Below, one piece after another: positions 34,515 to 45,000 of a stretch of DNA of 64,000 nucleotides. How positions within the stretch are numbered: position 1 is the first letter of the stretch; every line of letters begins with the position of its first letter. This stretch comes from Atrina japonica (taxonomy: Eukaryota > Mollusca > Bivalvia > Pterioida > Pinnidae): assembly GCA_030159075.1 (NCBI GenBank), contig BROG01000072.1, positions 248,001 through 312,000 on the forward strand, read 5' to 3'. The position numbers and the translations under genes are program-made. Under the pieces are notes generated by a model. The model was not told the origin of the DNA and did no database searches. It saw only the letters and a list, made by a program, of their open reading frames with translations.

Positions 34515-35816
34515 TTAAGATATAACGCTCGCGAAACGTCCGTTCGACATGTTGATCTGTCCGTCTTTGACGACGAAAATGTAAACGTCCGAATCGGCAG
34601 CGTCTTTGACTTCTCTCTCGATTCGGACGTCAACGCCTTGGCTGATGTTTTGAAGCTTACGACCCGTGCCGTGGAGATGATTTTCAGGTGTCGTACGTAA
34701 GTCTAACCAGAGGGCGTAATGATCTTTGAGATATTTTCCCAGAGTCACTTCACCCAGGTCGAGTTCCTTGGCGACTGATTCTGTGACGGTTTCGCGATTC
34801 AGGGAAGCCGAGAAAAACTTTTTAATTTCGTCGAATTGGTGATGAGGTTTCATTCCGGCGGAGAAGAGTTGGTTCGGTTGTCCCTCGATGGTTATTTCCA
34901 CGTGGGTGATTCTCGGATTATAAAATTTTTCCGGATCTTTTTAGAAATATCCTTGAAGAGAAACAGAATACCCGAGAGAGAATGTGCGGGGGTGTTGATT
35001 GAATAACTGAGGACGGATTCCGTTTTACTCTCCCTCGTTTTGAGATATCGCAATATTTTGTTGAAGTAATAGACGTGGTCTCCCGCATACCTCTCTCTGA
35101 TGCTGCGAGGGGGGGGGCGCGAGATTGACGTCGGTAATTTTTTTCGAATTCCAAAGAGATGTTGTGTCGCCTTATAACTAAGCGTTTTATCGACATCGCC
35201 GGGGTCTGGCAAGACGACGTGTATAGCATCGTTAAACGTCAGCATGTATTCTAATCTATCTTGTAATCCCGCTTGATAAAAGAGTTCGCTCGTTTCCAAG
35301 ATTTCGAAATCCAAGGGAATACAAAATCGATTGCCATACGCCGCGGCAATTTCGTAGTCTTCGTCAGTGTCACGAGGTATTGTATAGCTGAAGGGTTTTG
35401 CCCTTATTTTATTTAGATTGTCATTCTGTATTCCCTGATAGATCATGTTACGTCGTTCTACTTTCCAAAGATCGTTATAGACTAAAAATTTATAGGCATC
35501 GTCGATGGTTTGAACGGTATTTCCCGAAATCTTCACCTCGATTTTTTTTGACGATGTTACGCCCCAGATTATTATAAACACGCGCCTTAGTGACATCGCC
35601 ACCATCTACGCCGATTTCCATATCGAAGCATAGTCTCGTAGTTCTGGGAACGATGACGTCGTTTTCGCTCAAATTGGGAAAACGAATCGTCAACGTTTGG
35701 TTTTCTTCGATACTCGAGGGATTATGGGAATTGGTGACCGTTTGGCGAATGCCCTTCACACCGAAGGGAGTACGCAATTTTCTATCGGGATCGAGAATGT
35801 GTCCGTAATGCATCAT
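34515..35816 (-). pseudogene. Major capsid protein (double jelly-roll, hexon-like)
   Basis: About 433 codons in three adjoining frames. The first part has the conserved N-terminus (M-H-Y-G-H-x-L-D-P) and R-F-P-N-L...N-D-V-I-V-P. The middle has G-N-R-F-x-I-P-L-D-F-E and L-E-Y-x-L-T-F-N-D. The end has Y-A-L-W-L-D-L-R-T-T and G-R-F-x-S-V. All are hallmarks of the Polinton/adintovirus capsid protein. The frame changes near 35540 at a T8 run, and again near 34935-34945 at a T-run, where the region before V-E-I-T-I-E-G shifts. No internal stop is seen inside each frame. It would form the pseudo-hexameric capsomers of the virion. Confidence 0.92.
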
Positions 35817-35858
35817 CTTTTTAATTTATGCGATAAAAATTTTTAACTCGTTTTAAAA
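35817..35858. promoter_or_regulatory. Short divergent promoter between capsid and coiled-coil genes
   Basis: The 42 bp between the start codons at 35816 (-) and 35859 (+) are almost pure A/T with TTTTAA and TTTAAAA. The arrangement implies a shared bidirectional late promoter. No consensus is known to me. Confidence 0.4.
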
Positions 35859-37105
35859 ATGGCTGAGAACATAGAATTGCATGATAATCCTAATAACGAT
35901 GTTTATAACGACGACAACGGTGGTCAAGATACAACGTTCGAGTGGGATAATTATGAGGTACAAGATCCTTCCCTCAAAAATGCACCAGATGTTCCCATCG
36001 AGCCTCAACCAAACCAACCAGAACGGTATAACACCATTATACGCACGGCCGCCTGGAAAAAAGCAACGGGTGGTACCGATGAAAACTTAGAATTTACATC
36101 CGACAAAGATAATTTATATGCAATTTGGAATGATAAAAAGATTTTATTAAACTATGAAAAAGATCCTACGAAATTTCTATCAGCAAGTACGTTAAGAAAT
36201 ATTAAAGGAGGAGGTATGCTACTTGTTAGAGCGCTGGGTATAGACCATGACCTTCCGACAAGAAAAGCGTCAAAAGAGGTAGACCGTAAAGTCACTGCTG
36301 CACAAAAAGAAATGGATGCAGTTAACAGCAACGACGAAACGCAAGTAAAAATACTAAGCGACAGCGTATCAGAAGTATCGGATGGTCTACAAAACCTCGT
36401 CAATAAAGCGGAGGAAGAGGGAGACGTGGAACCGCTATCCGTGCGAGAATTGCGGGGATTGGATAAAAGTTTACGAACCATTAGAGGTGAATTACGCGTT
36501 CAAGAAGGTAAAAGGGCGGAACGCGAACGATTGATATCGGAATGGAACGAAAGACTCGAAAACAATCCGGATGAAAAAGAATGGCTCAAGAGAGAAATAG
36601 AGAAAGCACGCGGTGAACTCGATGGGATCAACGAGAGTATCGCCATCCTAAAAGGAAACTTAAAATCGCAATTGACTACTATAATAGAGTCGGTCAAGAG
36701 GTTACTCGACGATAATATCTCCTTGAGAGAAAGAATCGCCACTCTGTTCAAAGAACAGGGCATCACCATCTTTAGCGTCTTGACCGCCATCGGTATGACG
36801 GTGGGATTCTTAGTCGAATTACTCCTTCCGTGGACGACGGCGACAATACCCTCGCCTCCTCCCAACAAAGAGGGTGGATTACAGGAATGGCTCAAGAAAC
36901 AGCTAGACGCGGTCGGAAAACTGCTCGCGAGATTGGCCGCCAAATTCGGCGAGGCGTTACCGGGTATATTGGGTTCCATCCTTTCCTGGATCTTGTCGAC
37001 GCTCGGCAACACCGCCGTTTGGTTGGTGAACATCTGTGGGTGTTGGGCATGGTCGTCGTCGGTTGGTTGTTAACGAAACTCGACGAAGAGAAGAAAAGAA
37101 AATAA
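35859..37105 (+). pseudogene. Conserved viral coiled-coil/membrane protein (one frameshift)
   Basis: An acidic N-terminus, a W-K-K-A-T-G region near residue 67, a long charged helical section (about residues 130-300) with coiled-coil character, then a hydrophobic segment (I-F-S-V-L-T-A-I-G-M-T-V-G-F), a proline-rich linker and an amphipathic end rich in Ala/Leu/Gly (A-L-P-G-I-L-G-S-I). The hydrophobic C-terminal W-V-L-G-M-V-V-V-G-W-L-L and basic tail are in another frame after about 37025, so one small indel is present. Such proteins are widespread in Polinton-like elements of marine invertebrates. The role is unknown; membrane activity is plausible. Confidence 0.8.
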
Positions 37106-38129
37106 TGATAGAGCGAGAACGGCAGTCTTTTGACTTTCGTGATCGTCTTGTTTTTGCAGTTGTTTAGGCGGTGATGGTTTGATCTGTATAGGAGGTGGTG
37201 ATGGTTTGATCTGTTTAGGAGGTGATGGCTGGGTGAACGTTTTCGCGTTAAGGTCGACGTTCGTCCCCGGTTTTGTCTTTTCGGGGGCGATCAAGATTCC
37301 GTTATTATAATTGGCGATGTTGGCACCGATTTTCAGCTCCATGTTGCTGGGTAGCATGTAAAGCCCCGGATGGATGATGAAGTCGAGTTTGGAATTTGCA
37401 TATCTTAGACAATTTTCGTAGCGAGAAATGTCGGCGGGTAGATCGAGAGGTCTGTTGATCGCATCCTCGACGTTGACTAAAAATTGTTTCTGCGCGTCGA
37501 GCGAGGTGGCGCCGGCGTCCACGATCGAGGCTCTCGTTTGACCTTGAGCGCCCAAGACGGCCCAGGCGAAGACACGAATGGACGCGTCCAATCTGGCCAG
37601 ACCCGGAAGCGTGAATCCCTCCGACCGGTTCGCGATGAACGTGGACCACTTCGTGTTATACGTTCCGAAGATGGTCCCCTTGATTTTCCAGTTCGTGTGG
37701 ACCGACACTCCGAATTCGCGACAGATTCGTTCGTACGCCGAAACGTCTACGGTGTTCGTGTAGTGATCGAAATTGGAATCGCTGGGCAAGGGGACGGCGA
37801 TTTCCTTCAAGATCCTTCTGATTTGATAGTAAACGTGAAACTGAAAGAACGATGTCAACAGTTTGTCGTTTCCCATTCGTCACGCCGCATCCGGTCGTGG
37901 CACACCACACCGCGAAATTTAACTGGTTCTGCCAGAAACCTCCCGTCATGGAATGTAGATACCACCGGCGCAACATGGCGTAATATTTCGAAGTTCCGTC
38001 TTCGAAGACGTTCGGGTTGTTATACTTGACGAAAATATTCTCGAACAACGCGCGAAACTTTTTAGTCGCATTGACGTAGACGTCGAAAGACGACAAATCC
38101 AAATCCTCCCTGTATTCGTAAACATTCAT
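37070..38129 (-). pseudogene. Conserved late protein of Polinton-like viruses (one frameshift)
   Basis: The start at 38129 leads through W-C-A-T-T-G-C-G. The frame then changes near 37875 into a segment with F-H-V-Y-Y-Q-I-R-R-I-L, Y-E-R-I-C-x-E-F-G-V, S-E-G-F-T-x-P-G, A-W-A-V-L-G-A-Q and D-A-Q-K-Q-F-L-x-N-V-E-D-A-I-N. This is a highly conserved protein of unknown role in these viruses. The C-terminus has imperfect P-S-P-P-K-Q-I-K repeats and a short hydrophobic tail. It overlaps the convergent gene ending at 37105 by about 36 bp. It shares an A/T-rich divergent start region with the penton-like gene at 38167. Confidence 0.8.
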
Positions 38130-38166
38130 CTTTTAGTTATGATTTAAAATAGTTATATAAAAAGAC
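38130..38166. promoter_or_regulatory. Short divergent late promoter
   Basis: 37 bp between the starts at 38129 (-) and 38167 (+), A/T-rich, with TTATGATTTAAAATAG and TATATAAAAA. Confidence 0.4.
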
Positions 38167-38843
38167 ATGTTTCATTTCGTGACGGAAATCGGCAAACCCG
38201 TGAAACTATCTCGATACATCGATAACGCGAACGACGAGTGGCGCGTGTGTGTGAAATCCGTCCATTTTTGGAACGGTCTGTACAACATGAAAAAAGACGT
38301 CGAGATACAACACGCCAAAGGTAGAGACAGACCGAGAATCCATACCGTGCACGCCGGATCGTACACGTTCAAAGACATACAACAAATTCTCATTAAATAT
38401 CTCGAGAAAATAGTATTGGACAAAACCACGATGATAGTAAGACTCGACGGTAAACAGTCTAACTTGTTGCAGCTTCCGCCGGAACTCACCAAGATTCTCA
38501 GAATCGGGGAAAACGTTCCTCTCGCCGGGACCATCTACCCGACAAATAGCATAAACCTGCAACCGGTGGAACTAATTAACGTTCATCTCGAAGAACTTGC
38601 CGAGGGAGACACGTTCAAAGACGGGAGGTCGAACGACATCGTCAAATTCCCGCCGTGCCCCAACGTGAAATTTTCCGAGTTGTATGTCGAAAACGTCGAA
38701 CGCCCCATTTTCTTAAAGTTGAAACGCGATCGCATCTCGGAATTAACGATAAACCTAAAAGACGAGAACGGAAACCCCGTCGACAATCACGTTCCCGTTC
38801 CGTTCACGTGCTCTTAGAGTTTAAGAAAATTAGTTCTAAATAA
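38167..38843 (+). pseudogene. Penton-like minor capsid protein (frameshift at end)
   Basis: 216 open codons, then a frame change near 38795-38805. The last residues (L-L-E-F-K) and stop at 38841-38843 are read in another frame. The N-terminal W-R-V-C-V-K-S-V-H-F-W followed by an A-G-S-Y-T-F-K-D-I segment, and the C-terminal I-S-E-L-T-I-N-L-K-D-E-N-G-N-P-V-D, fit the single-jelly-roll penton-type protein of Polintons/adintoviruses, where a similar D-x-x-G-x-x-V motif ends the protein. It would occupy the icosahedral vertices. The identification is by motif and position. Confidence 0.72.
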
Positions 38844-38852
38844 TAAAAAGGA

Positions 38853-39236
38853 ATGTCTAGATCGGGATTCTATTACGACGACTTAGAAAGAGAAGAACTC
38901 TTGGAAGACATTAAAGAAGAGGTCAACATGTTGACCAAAAACCGTCGCATCATGAACACGTTCCAATTCGACGTGAATAAAAACGGAAGAATCAGACCGT
39001 CGCTGGGCATGAAGATGTTGTTCGACGGTCACGTCTTTCGTCTCGGACTCTTGGGAGAATTAGACGTGACGTTAATCTTGAACGACGTCGAACACAAGAC
39101 CCTTCAAACGAAAACCGGCGACGTCGTCACGTTGAATCCTCCATTACGGGTGACATCGGGCGACGTTCTAAATTTTGGAGTGAATAAAGGGTCGAAATCG
39201 GGAACCGTCAACGGCGTCGTCGTATTAGCCATATAA
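38853..39236 (+). CDS. Conserved small viral protein, beta-rich
   Basis: 127 aa, intact. A charged helical N-terminus (D-D-L-E-R-E-E-L-L-E-D) is followed by a Gly/Val-rich second half with regular strands ending in G-T-V-N-G-V-V-V-L-A-I. It starts 10 bp after the end of the penton-like gene and is presumably co-transcribed with it. Similar short proteins sit at this place in related elements. Possibly a virion or vertex component; function unknown. Confidence 0.7.
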   Translation: MSRSGFYYDDLEREELLEDIKEEVNMLTKNRRIMNTFQFDVNKNGRIRPSLGMKMLFDGHVFRLGLLGELDVTLILNDVEHKTLQTKTGDVVTLNPPLRVTSGDVLNFGVNKGSKSGTVNGVVVLAI

Positions 39237-39263
39237 AAAATTTTCGCGTATAAGAAAAAAGAG

Positions 39264-39822
39264 ATGAGTAAAAACGAATTATATCCGACGTTAGAACCAA
39301 TAGAAAGCGATCCGCAACAATATCGTTTAAAACGAACAGACGTTTCGTCGAGAGATAGAAACGCGTAAGAGCATCCATAAAAAGTATAAACGAACGGTGA
39401 ACACCGCAGACGGCGTCGACGCGGCTCTCATCTCGGGAGGTATCGTCGTCGGCGGACTTGGATTTCTCGTTCCCATTGCGGGATTACCTCTCCAAATTAT
39501 AGCCTTGACCGTAGGTTCGATGGGGTTGGCCATGAAAGGGATAAGACGATTACTGCTGAAAAAATCGGAAAAACACCTCAAGATCACCAAACTCGCGGAG
39601 AGTAAACTTAATTCGATATCGGATCTGGTAAGTCGAGCGCTCGAGGACGGGAAGATCTCGGACGAAGAATTTGCCACCGTATCCCATGAGTTGACCAAGT
39701 ATCGCGAGATGAAAGACAAACTCTATTCTACCCACAAGGTCATAAAAAAGGAGGCGGACAAAGAGACGGAGGATTTACGCAAGCAACTCCAAGACCTCGT
39801 AAACAAATCCACTTCGCGATAA
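39264..39822 (+). pseudogene. Conserved viral membrane-associated protein (one frameshift)
   Basis: The start at 39264 follows a short A-rich leader. The frame changes at about 39350-39362, and from 39364 the rest is open. A strongly hydrophobic pair of segments (A-L-I-S-G-G-I-V-V-G-G-L-G and L-Q-I-I-A-L-T-V-G-S-M-G-L-A) is followed by a helical part with the conserved A-E-S-K-L-N-S-I and L-E-D-G-K-I-S-D-E-E-F. The same arrangement occurs in Polinton-like elements of many animals. Function unknown; it may associate with the virion or host membrane. Confidence 0.75.
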
Positions 39823-39845
39823 CTATAGATTGTTTAACATAAAAT

Positions 39846-40245
39846 ATGAAACGTTTTACCGAGATAGTCGTGTTCGTGTTGCTGTCGTTTATCGTTTTAT
39901 GGATCTTGGTAATATTAGCCGTGATATTCTATATACCCGACAGAGATATATCTCCCAAAGACAGATTATCGACCATCGTCGGTTCCGGACGTGCGCGTTA
40001 TTTTCTAGGAAAAGACGTGACGCCTTCCGAATTGGAAAAGATGAACGACAAGGAGGTCGAAACCCTGAGTCGTCTGTTTACACGCTCGACTCAACATGCG
40101 CATGGCCAAATCGATAGCAAATTCCGCCATCTGTCTGTATTCGCAAGGACTTAAATATTTTTTCGACATCAAAGACGAACCCAAACTGATCGAGGATTTG
40201 AACGAAGACCCCTTCTTGGACGCAGCCATAGGCGAAGTGTTGTAG
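39846..40245 (+). pseudogene. Small single-TM viral protein (one frameshift)
   Basis: The N-terminal membrane segment at about residues 6-30 (V-V-F-V-L-L-S-F-I-V-L-W-I-L) is followed by a charged region. Near 40092 the frame shifts, after which C-L-Y-S-Q-G-L-K-Y-F-F and D-P-F-L-D-A-A-I-G are readable to a stop at 40243-40245. The gene starts 23 bp after the preceding one in the same direction. It is probably the last gene of the rightward late block. The hAT-like insertion begins 38 bp after its stop. Confidence 0.68.
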
Positions 40246-41095
40246 TTTATATTACAAATACGGAGCGTATTTAGCATCTCTCACAGTGTTTCAGATTGGC
40301 GTCGGCCATCGGCAATTTGCCGATTAAAATTCCAAATGGCCGAAAAATGTGCCTTGTATCTGCCAAAATGGCCGACTACTTCTCTGTCAAGCGGACAGGA
40401 TGGCCGATAAATTTCTGCTTGAAACGGACAGTCATTTTTCCAACGATAGTTTATCACTTTATGATCTACCAGCAATTTTCGCACCCTAATATTTCATTCG
40501 GAATTTATAAATATACATATATTCTCATTCTAAACGCTCGAGGAGTTCCAGCTAAAAAATATACAGTATACTTCTTGGTCGTTCAAGCGCTTGGTGTAAT
40601 AAGAGGTATCACCATTTGTCTCAAATTTAAGCGTCAAATTAATGGGTGTAGCTAATTGTCACAAGGTACTGCAAGGAAGACACTTGGTTCTTCAGAAGTC
40701 ACCATTTTAACTTTTTATAATTTTTAAATTGTTTCCCCGTGTTTGTGCAAATTTGATATAAATAATAAATATTATTACCACAAAGAGGATAATTTCCAGA
40801 AACTATCTTCACAATATTTCACTTAGATTTACGAGTGATTGTGAAAACGGCCTCTGTCAAAGATCCCCCCCCCCATCGGTAAATGACAATTCATTTGTTG
40901 TATTAGTAATCAGTAAAATCAACTTGAAAACATGTTCATAATATCCAAATGTGGTAGAATAGTGACCTCTATAGAACCTTGTGTCTTGTTGGGCTTTGCG
41001 GTATGTTATGGCACTTTGCGGTAATTAGACGTGCCGCAATGTTTCAAGAGTTACCCTAACTAAGACTGTAAGAGTAAGAGCAAGAGCGGTGAAAC

Positions 41096-41448
41096 ATGCC
41101 ACCAAAGAAAATTCGTTTGGCAGAGGGACAGCGAACCCAACAGCCTCAATGATTTTCCAAACATCATGCGGTTAGCACAACTTGCATTGACGTGTCCAGC
41201 TAATACAGCTGGATGTGAGCGTAACCCGAATAATTCAGTCGTTATATTCCGCTCACTACGATCACTACATAAGCCTCATTTGGCCGGTAGGAGGGCGCAG
41301 AATCATTCGAGTTAGATGTGAGCGTGGATTTTCGGTACAAAATCAGACATTGACTCCACTGCGCAATCGACTTCATACTGAGACTCAAGATAAGTTAATG
41401 AGAATAAGGATAAATGGTGAAAAGTTGAAAAAAAAATTATTTTTATGA
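41096..41448 (+). pseudogene. Remnant of hAT-type transposase
   Basis: A start with P-P-K-K-I-R-L-A-E-G is followed after about 50 bp by the hAT C-terminal dimerisation signature: L-A-Q-L-A-L-T-C-P-A, then C-E-R-G-F-S, L-R-N-R-L and L-M-R-I-R-I, ending at a stop at 41446-41448. The DDE catalytic part and zinc finger are missing, and a 93-bp MITE splits the motif between A-G-C-E-R and G-F-S. The pattern is closest to the ZNF862/KIAA-like group of hAT proteins. Confidence 0.85.
41212..41324 (+). mobile_element. 93-bp MITE with 10-bp TSD inside hAT remnant
   Basis: The insert at 41222-41314 has inverted ends TAACCCGAATAATTC and GAATCATTCGAGTTA (13 of 15 pairs). It is flanked by GATGTGAGCG at 41212-41221 and 41315-41324. 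Removing insert and one repeat makes the transposase signature continuous, which proves the insertion. Ten-base duplications fit a Mutator-like family but the family is not identified. Confidence 0.9.
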
Positions 41449-41715
41449 AGCATTATCTACATGGAAAAACAAAACCAACAGAAAACTGTTCAGTATTGTT
41501 GCTGCAAAAAAAAAGGAATATTAAATGACCTTTTGTGCATTGACTTACCTTTTTTACATCCTGTTTTTGCTAAAAAAAATATGGCCTAAAATATTTTGAT
41601 GTTTAGGACAAAATGGCCTAGACTTTTTTTATGAAATAGGCCGTATGTCCTATAATGTTCCATTTCAATCTGAAACCCTGTCTCAGTATAGCCGCCACGA
41701 CTAGCCGCCACATTA

Positions 41716-41734
41716 TCAGATTTAAAAAATCTGA
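41716..41734. terminator. Perfect small hairpin between convergent viral genes
   Basis: TCAGATTT-AAA-AAATCTGA, an 8-bp perfect stem with 3-base loop, lies in the viral sequence right of the hAT insertion. It may help transcript end formation or be chance; its role is not established. Confidence 0.3.
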
Positions 41735-41751
41735 CGTTATAGAAAAACACG

Positions 41752-42078
41752 ATGAATCCGGAGGAATTAATAGGGAAGACGGAAATAAAGAAGAAGAATC
41801 CAAAACGTCAGGAAGCGGGGAAGAAGGGTGCCAACCGTAGATGGAGTAGCAATGCTAATAGAAACGATAGCAATGCTATTAGCTATGTTAATACCAACGA
41901 TGGCAATGCTATTAGTAACGATAGCTGGAAATGGCTAGCGGGTGGACTCGCGGTTGTTGGATTTCTGGTCTACATAAAAACAGAACCAAAAGTAATTCAA
42001 CCCCAAGTAGTTTCACCAGAACCAAAAGATGATTATAATACCAATTATACATGTGCCTTTTCGATAAATCCAAGATAG
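41752..42078 (+). pseudogene. Small viral membrane protein fused to antisense polymerase
   Basis: The start at 41752 opens a lysine-rich N-terminus, an imperfect Asn-rich repeat (N-D-S-N-A-I-S and N-D-G-N-A-I-S) and one membrane span (W-L-A-G-G-L-A-V-V-G-F-L-V-Y-I), then a proline/valine-rich tail. From about 42033 the sequence is the antisense of the truncated polymerase gene, so the natural C-terminus has been lost at a deletion junction. Unknown function; no homologue recognised. Confidence 0.55.
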
Positions 42079-45000
42079 CCATGCCACAGTAAATGGGTTT
42101 GTCTAATTTAACGCTCGTCGGCTTAAAGTGGAGAAAGGCCATGTTGTCGTTAATCTTGGTCAACCCGTCGTAGGAGGGCGAAGCGGTCATCTTTTGAATT
42201 CTTCTATCTTTGTCGTTCGCGCCCACTATTTTCAGATCGATCCTGTTCCGTTTATTTTCCATGGTCTTCCCGAACACGGCATTGTTCATGATTTTGAAGA
42301 AATCCTTTTCGAAGTTGTTTTTAGCCCGTTGACGCAATCGAGTGTTTTTATTGATGTAGCTCGCGAGCCACGGCTCTTCGTCAAAGCGTAAAATTCTATG
42401 CACTTTGGTTAGTTTTAATCCCAACTCGAGATAAAGTTTTAACGTTTCGTAGTGCACGACGTATTCCTTTTTATCTCGTAGATTGGGCACGAGCTTTGGA
42501 GGCCCCGTGTCGCGCATCGCATACTCTTTCATCTTTTCCGGAGCGAGCGGATAATTATTGTGTGCCTCGTGTAATTCTTTGGGATACTCTAAATCGACTT
42601 CTATGATGTGCCCCTTTCCTTCTGGCGGATGACACGGATCTGACACTCCGTTGATCCATTCAAAGTTTCTACAGGGTAAGGGATGATTCATGGCCTCGCT
42701 ATAATTTTGGGCGCTTTCTTATCGAGCGTTAGCATCCTAAATACATGATGTACTTGGAGGGTAGAACGGGATCATAATCATCCAAATATTTGTTGTTCGC
42801 TTTAGAATAACGTTGTGGAACGCGCGTGATCCCACCTCTGAAGTTCCTTTTCGATAAATAAATGCATGTTCGTAATCGGTGAGCAACTCTAATTCAATTT
42901 TGGAGGTGAGCAACGCCGCATCTCACGCCAAACCTGGAGCCTGTAATAATGACACGGATCTAATGCGTAGTGTTCTAAGGAAATGTTGCGAAACTCTTCA
43001 AACACGTCTGCTAATAAGACCGCGTCCGATCTTAAATACAAATCGTGATAATCTCCCATGTCCTTACATCCGTAGTGACGCCAAACGGTCGTACTCTTTT
43101 TGAGAAATGTGAGTATCCGATAACTCACTGTAAAAAGCTTCCTTCGGCGGTAAGGTTGTTTCATTAAACGTATCGAAAGAATTCATATATTCGTAGGGAT
43201 AGACGCCCTTTCTTGTTAAAAGCGATGCATCCTCGAATATAGAGTTCGTGATGGGATAATCGTTTAGATTTTTAGCTAACGTCTCGAGACTACACGATAA
43301 GAATTGGAAACTGTTGATAAATCTCAAGGATCCGACAGAGAAACTGATAAACTTTTCGTGATTCATCGTAATGCAATTGACCGGTTCTTCCACTTCCAGT
43401 TCCGATAATATTAAATGGGAATCGTAACCGCGAAGATTATGAAAGATGACGGGTATGTGTTTTGCCCTTCTCACTAATCTATTACACTTATTATGAGACG
43501 CACCTCGAAATTTACCAGAAAGGTGACAATGATCTCTGACTTTGATGAGATCGAATTTCTCGTCGTTGATTTCTTTCATGATTTCGTCGAGCTCAATTTT
43601 TATGACATCGTGACGATCGTCCTTCTCCAAAGACGTCAAACTGAGTAATTTTTCCTGTTCCTTTAAAAGTTTACTTGTCTGAGCCCATAATGAAGACCGC
43701 GTGTTCCCCGAAAATTCATCTCCGCAAATCCAACATCGCTTAGCCTCCTTAAAGCGTTTCTTGTCCTCGTGGGTCACACAGAGCTCTTTTTTCTTAGAAC
43801 AAATGTCGTCAATCTTTTGTTTTTCTCGTCGCAAACTTTCTAGAAGATGTTTCACGGCATTCTCCCCGCGATAGAGTTGGGGCTCTTCGATCTTATCGAT
43901 GCCCTTCTCCGTTCTCCAAACGATGACATAACAGTATCCAGAAGGATGGTGACGCGACGTCTTTGTCGTTTTATCGCCCGCCTGCTCGTTGATGGGTGAA
44001 ATAATACACTCGAAATCCGCATAGATCGTGGCATGCACGGGCTGCTTATTACCGTAATTCTTAAACTTGAGAAGGTTTTTACCCTCCTGCTCGGCATGAC
44101 GGGTTTCATGGGTGGATTGTTAATGCCACGACAATCGGCCACGTGCTTTTTATAAACGTCCTCGCTCGATAGTATTTTAAGACAACGAAGACATGGATAT
44201 GATTTATGTCCATGTTTTGAGTGGGAAGAAAACAATCTGGACGTGTTTTTAAATCCAAGAGTAGTCGCCGCTTGTTTTCTGGACCTTCTAACAACAATAA
44301 ATTAATTTCTTTATCGCGAAAATTTTTCGATATGTAATAAGGGAAGAAACCTCTACTTTCCGTCCACCCGAGAACGTTAACGGTGAGTCCGTTACGTTTT
44401 TCGAATTTGGGTATTTGCTCTAACGGAGTCGGATAATCGATGCACTTGAAGTCGTATAAACCGATAAACGGCATATAGTTTTGAGGTCTATTATGATTGT
44501 GTTTAATAATATCGTGATATAAACACACCAATATGCAATACAAAAACATCTCTGATCCTCGTTTTGAACGTTTATAACGGCCTGCTTGTTTGCAATCTGC
44601 TTGGGTAACTTAAAATAGGATGATCCTAAAGGCGGATCATACTTGGTAACATTTAAATAGATCATTTGCGCGTCCTCGATGACCCACCCCGACCCCGCTT
44701 GAACGGTTTTTTCGAGCGAATCTATTAACTCTTCGATCATATCGTTAAACACGTCTTCGATTTCGTCTTCTCTTAAGATCGGATGTTGCCGAGTTTTATG
44801 AAGTTGTGTTATGAACATCCAGCCTTCGTTTAGGACATCTCGTCCGAATCGCTGTTCGACTTGAATTTGGATTTTTACGGGACCCTTTTTTAATTCTTTA
44901 GAAATTTTAGAGAGAAAATCGTCTTTAAAATACTCTAAGAACGCTCTGAGATGTGCTCGACGTATGTGATTGCGAACATCTTTCTTATAACTCGTATAGA

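Larger units (their letters stand above)
40284..41680 (+). mobile_element. hAT-like non-autonomous transposon inside the provirus
   Basis: 1,397 bp with inverted ends CAGTGTTTCAGATTG and CAATCTGAAACCCTG (14 of 15 positions matching) and a 5-bp direct repeat TCTCA at 40279-40283 and 41681-41685. Most hAT elements make 8-bp duplications. Five-base duplications are reported for some hAT-related groups (recalled, not checked). The interior keeps only the first codons of a transposase (ATG at 41096) joined to the C-terminal dimerisation region, so it is a Ds-like internal deletion derivative. Confidence 0.88.

Noticed and set aside
36152..37033. Minus-strand ORFs opposite the coiled-coil viral gene
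   Set aside because: Shadow frames of a GC-richer real gene; no conserved motif.
40284..41680. Interpreting the 40.3-41.7 kb segment as viral genes
   Set aside because: Inverted ends, TSD and hAT dimerisation motif show that it is a later transposon insertion.
42128..42391. Plus-strand ORF opposite the polymerase
   Set aside because: Shadow of the polymerase motif B region on the other strand.
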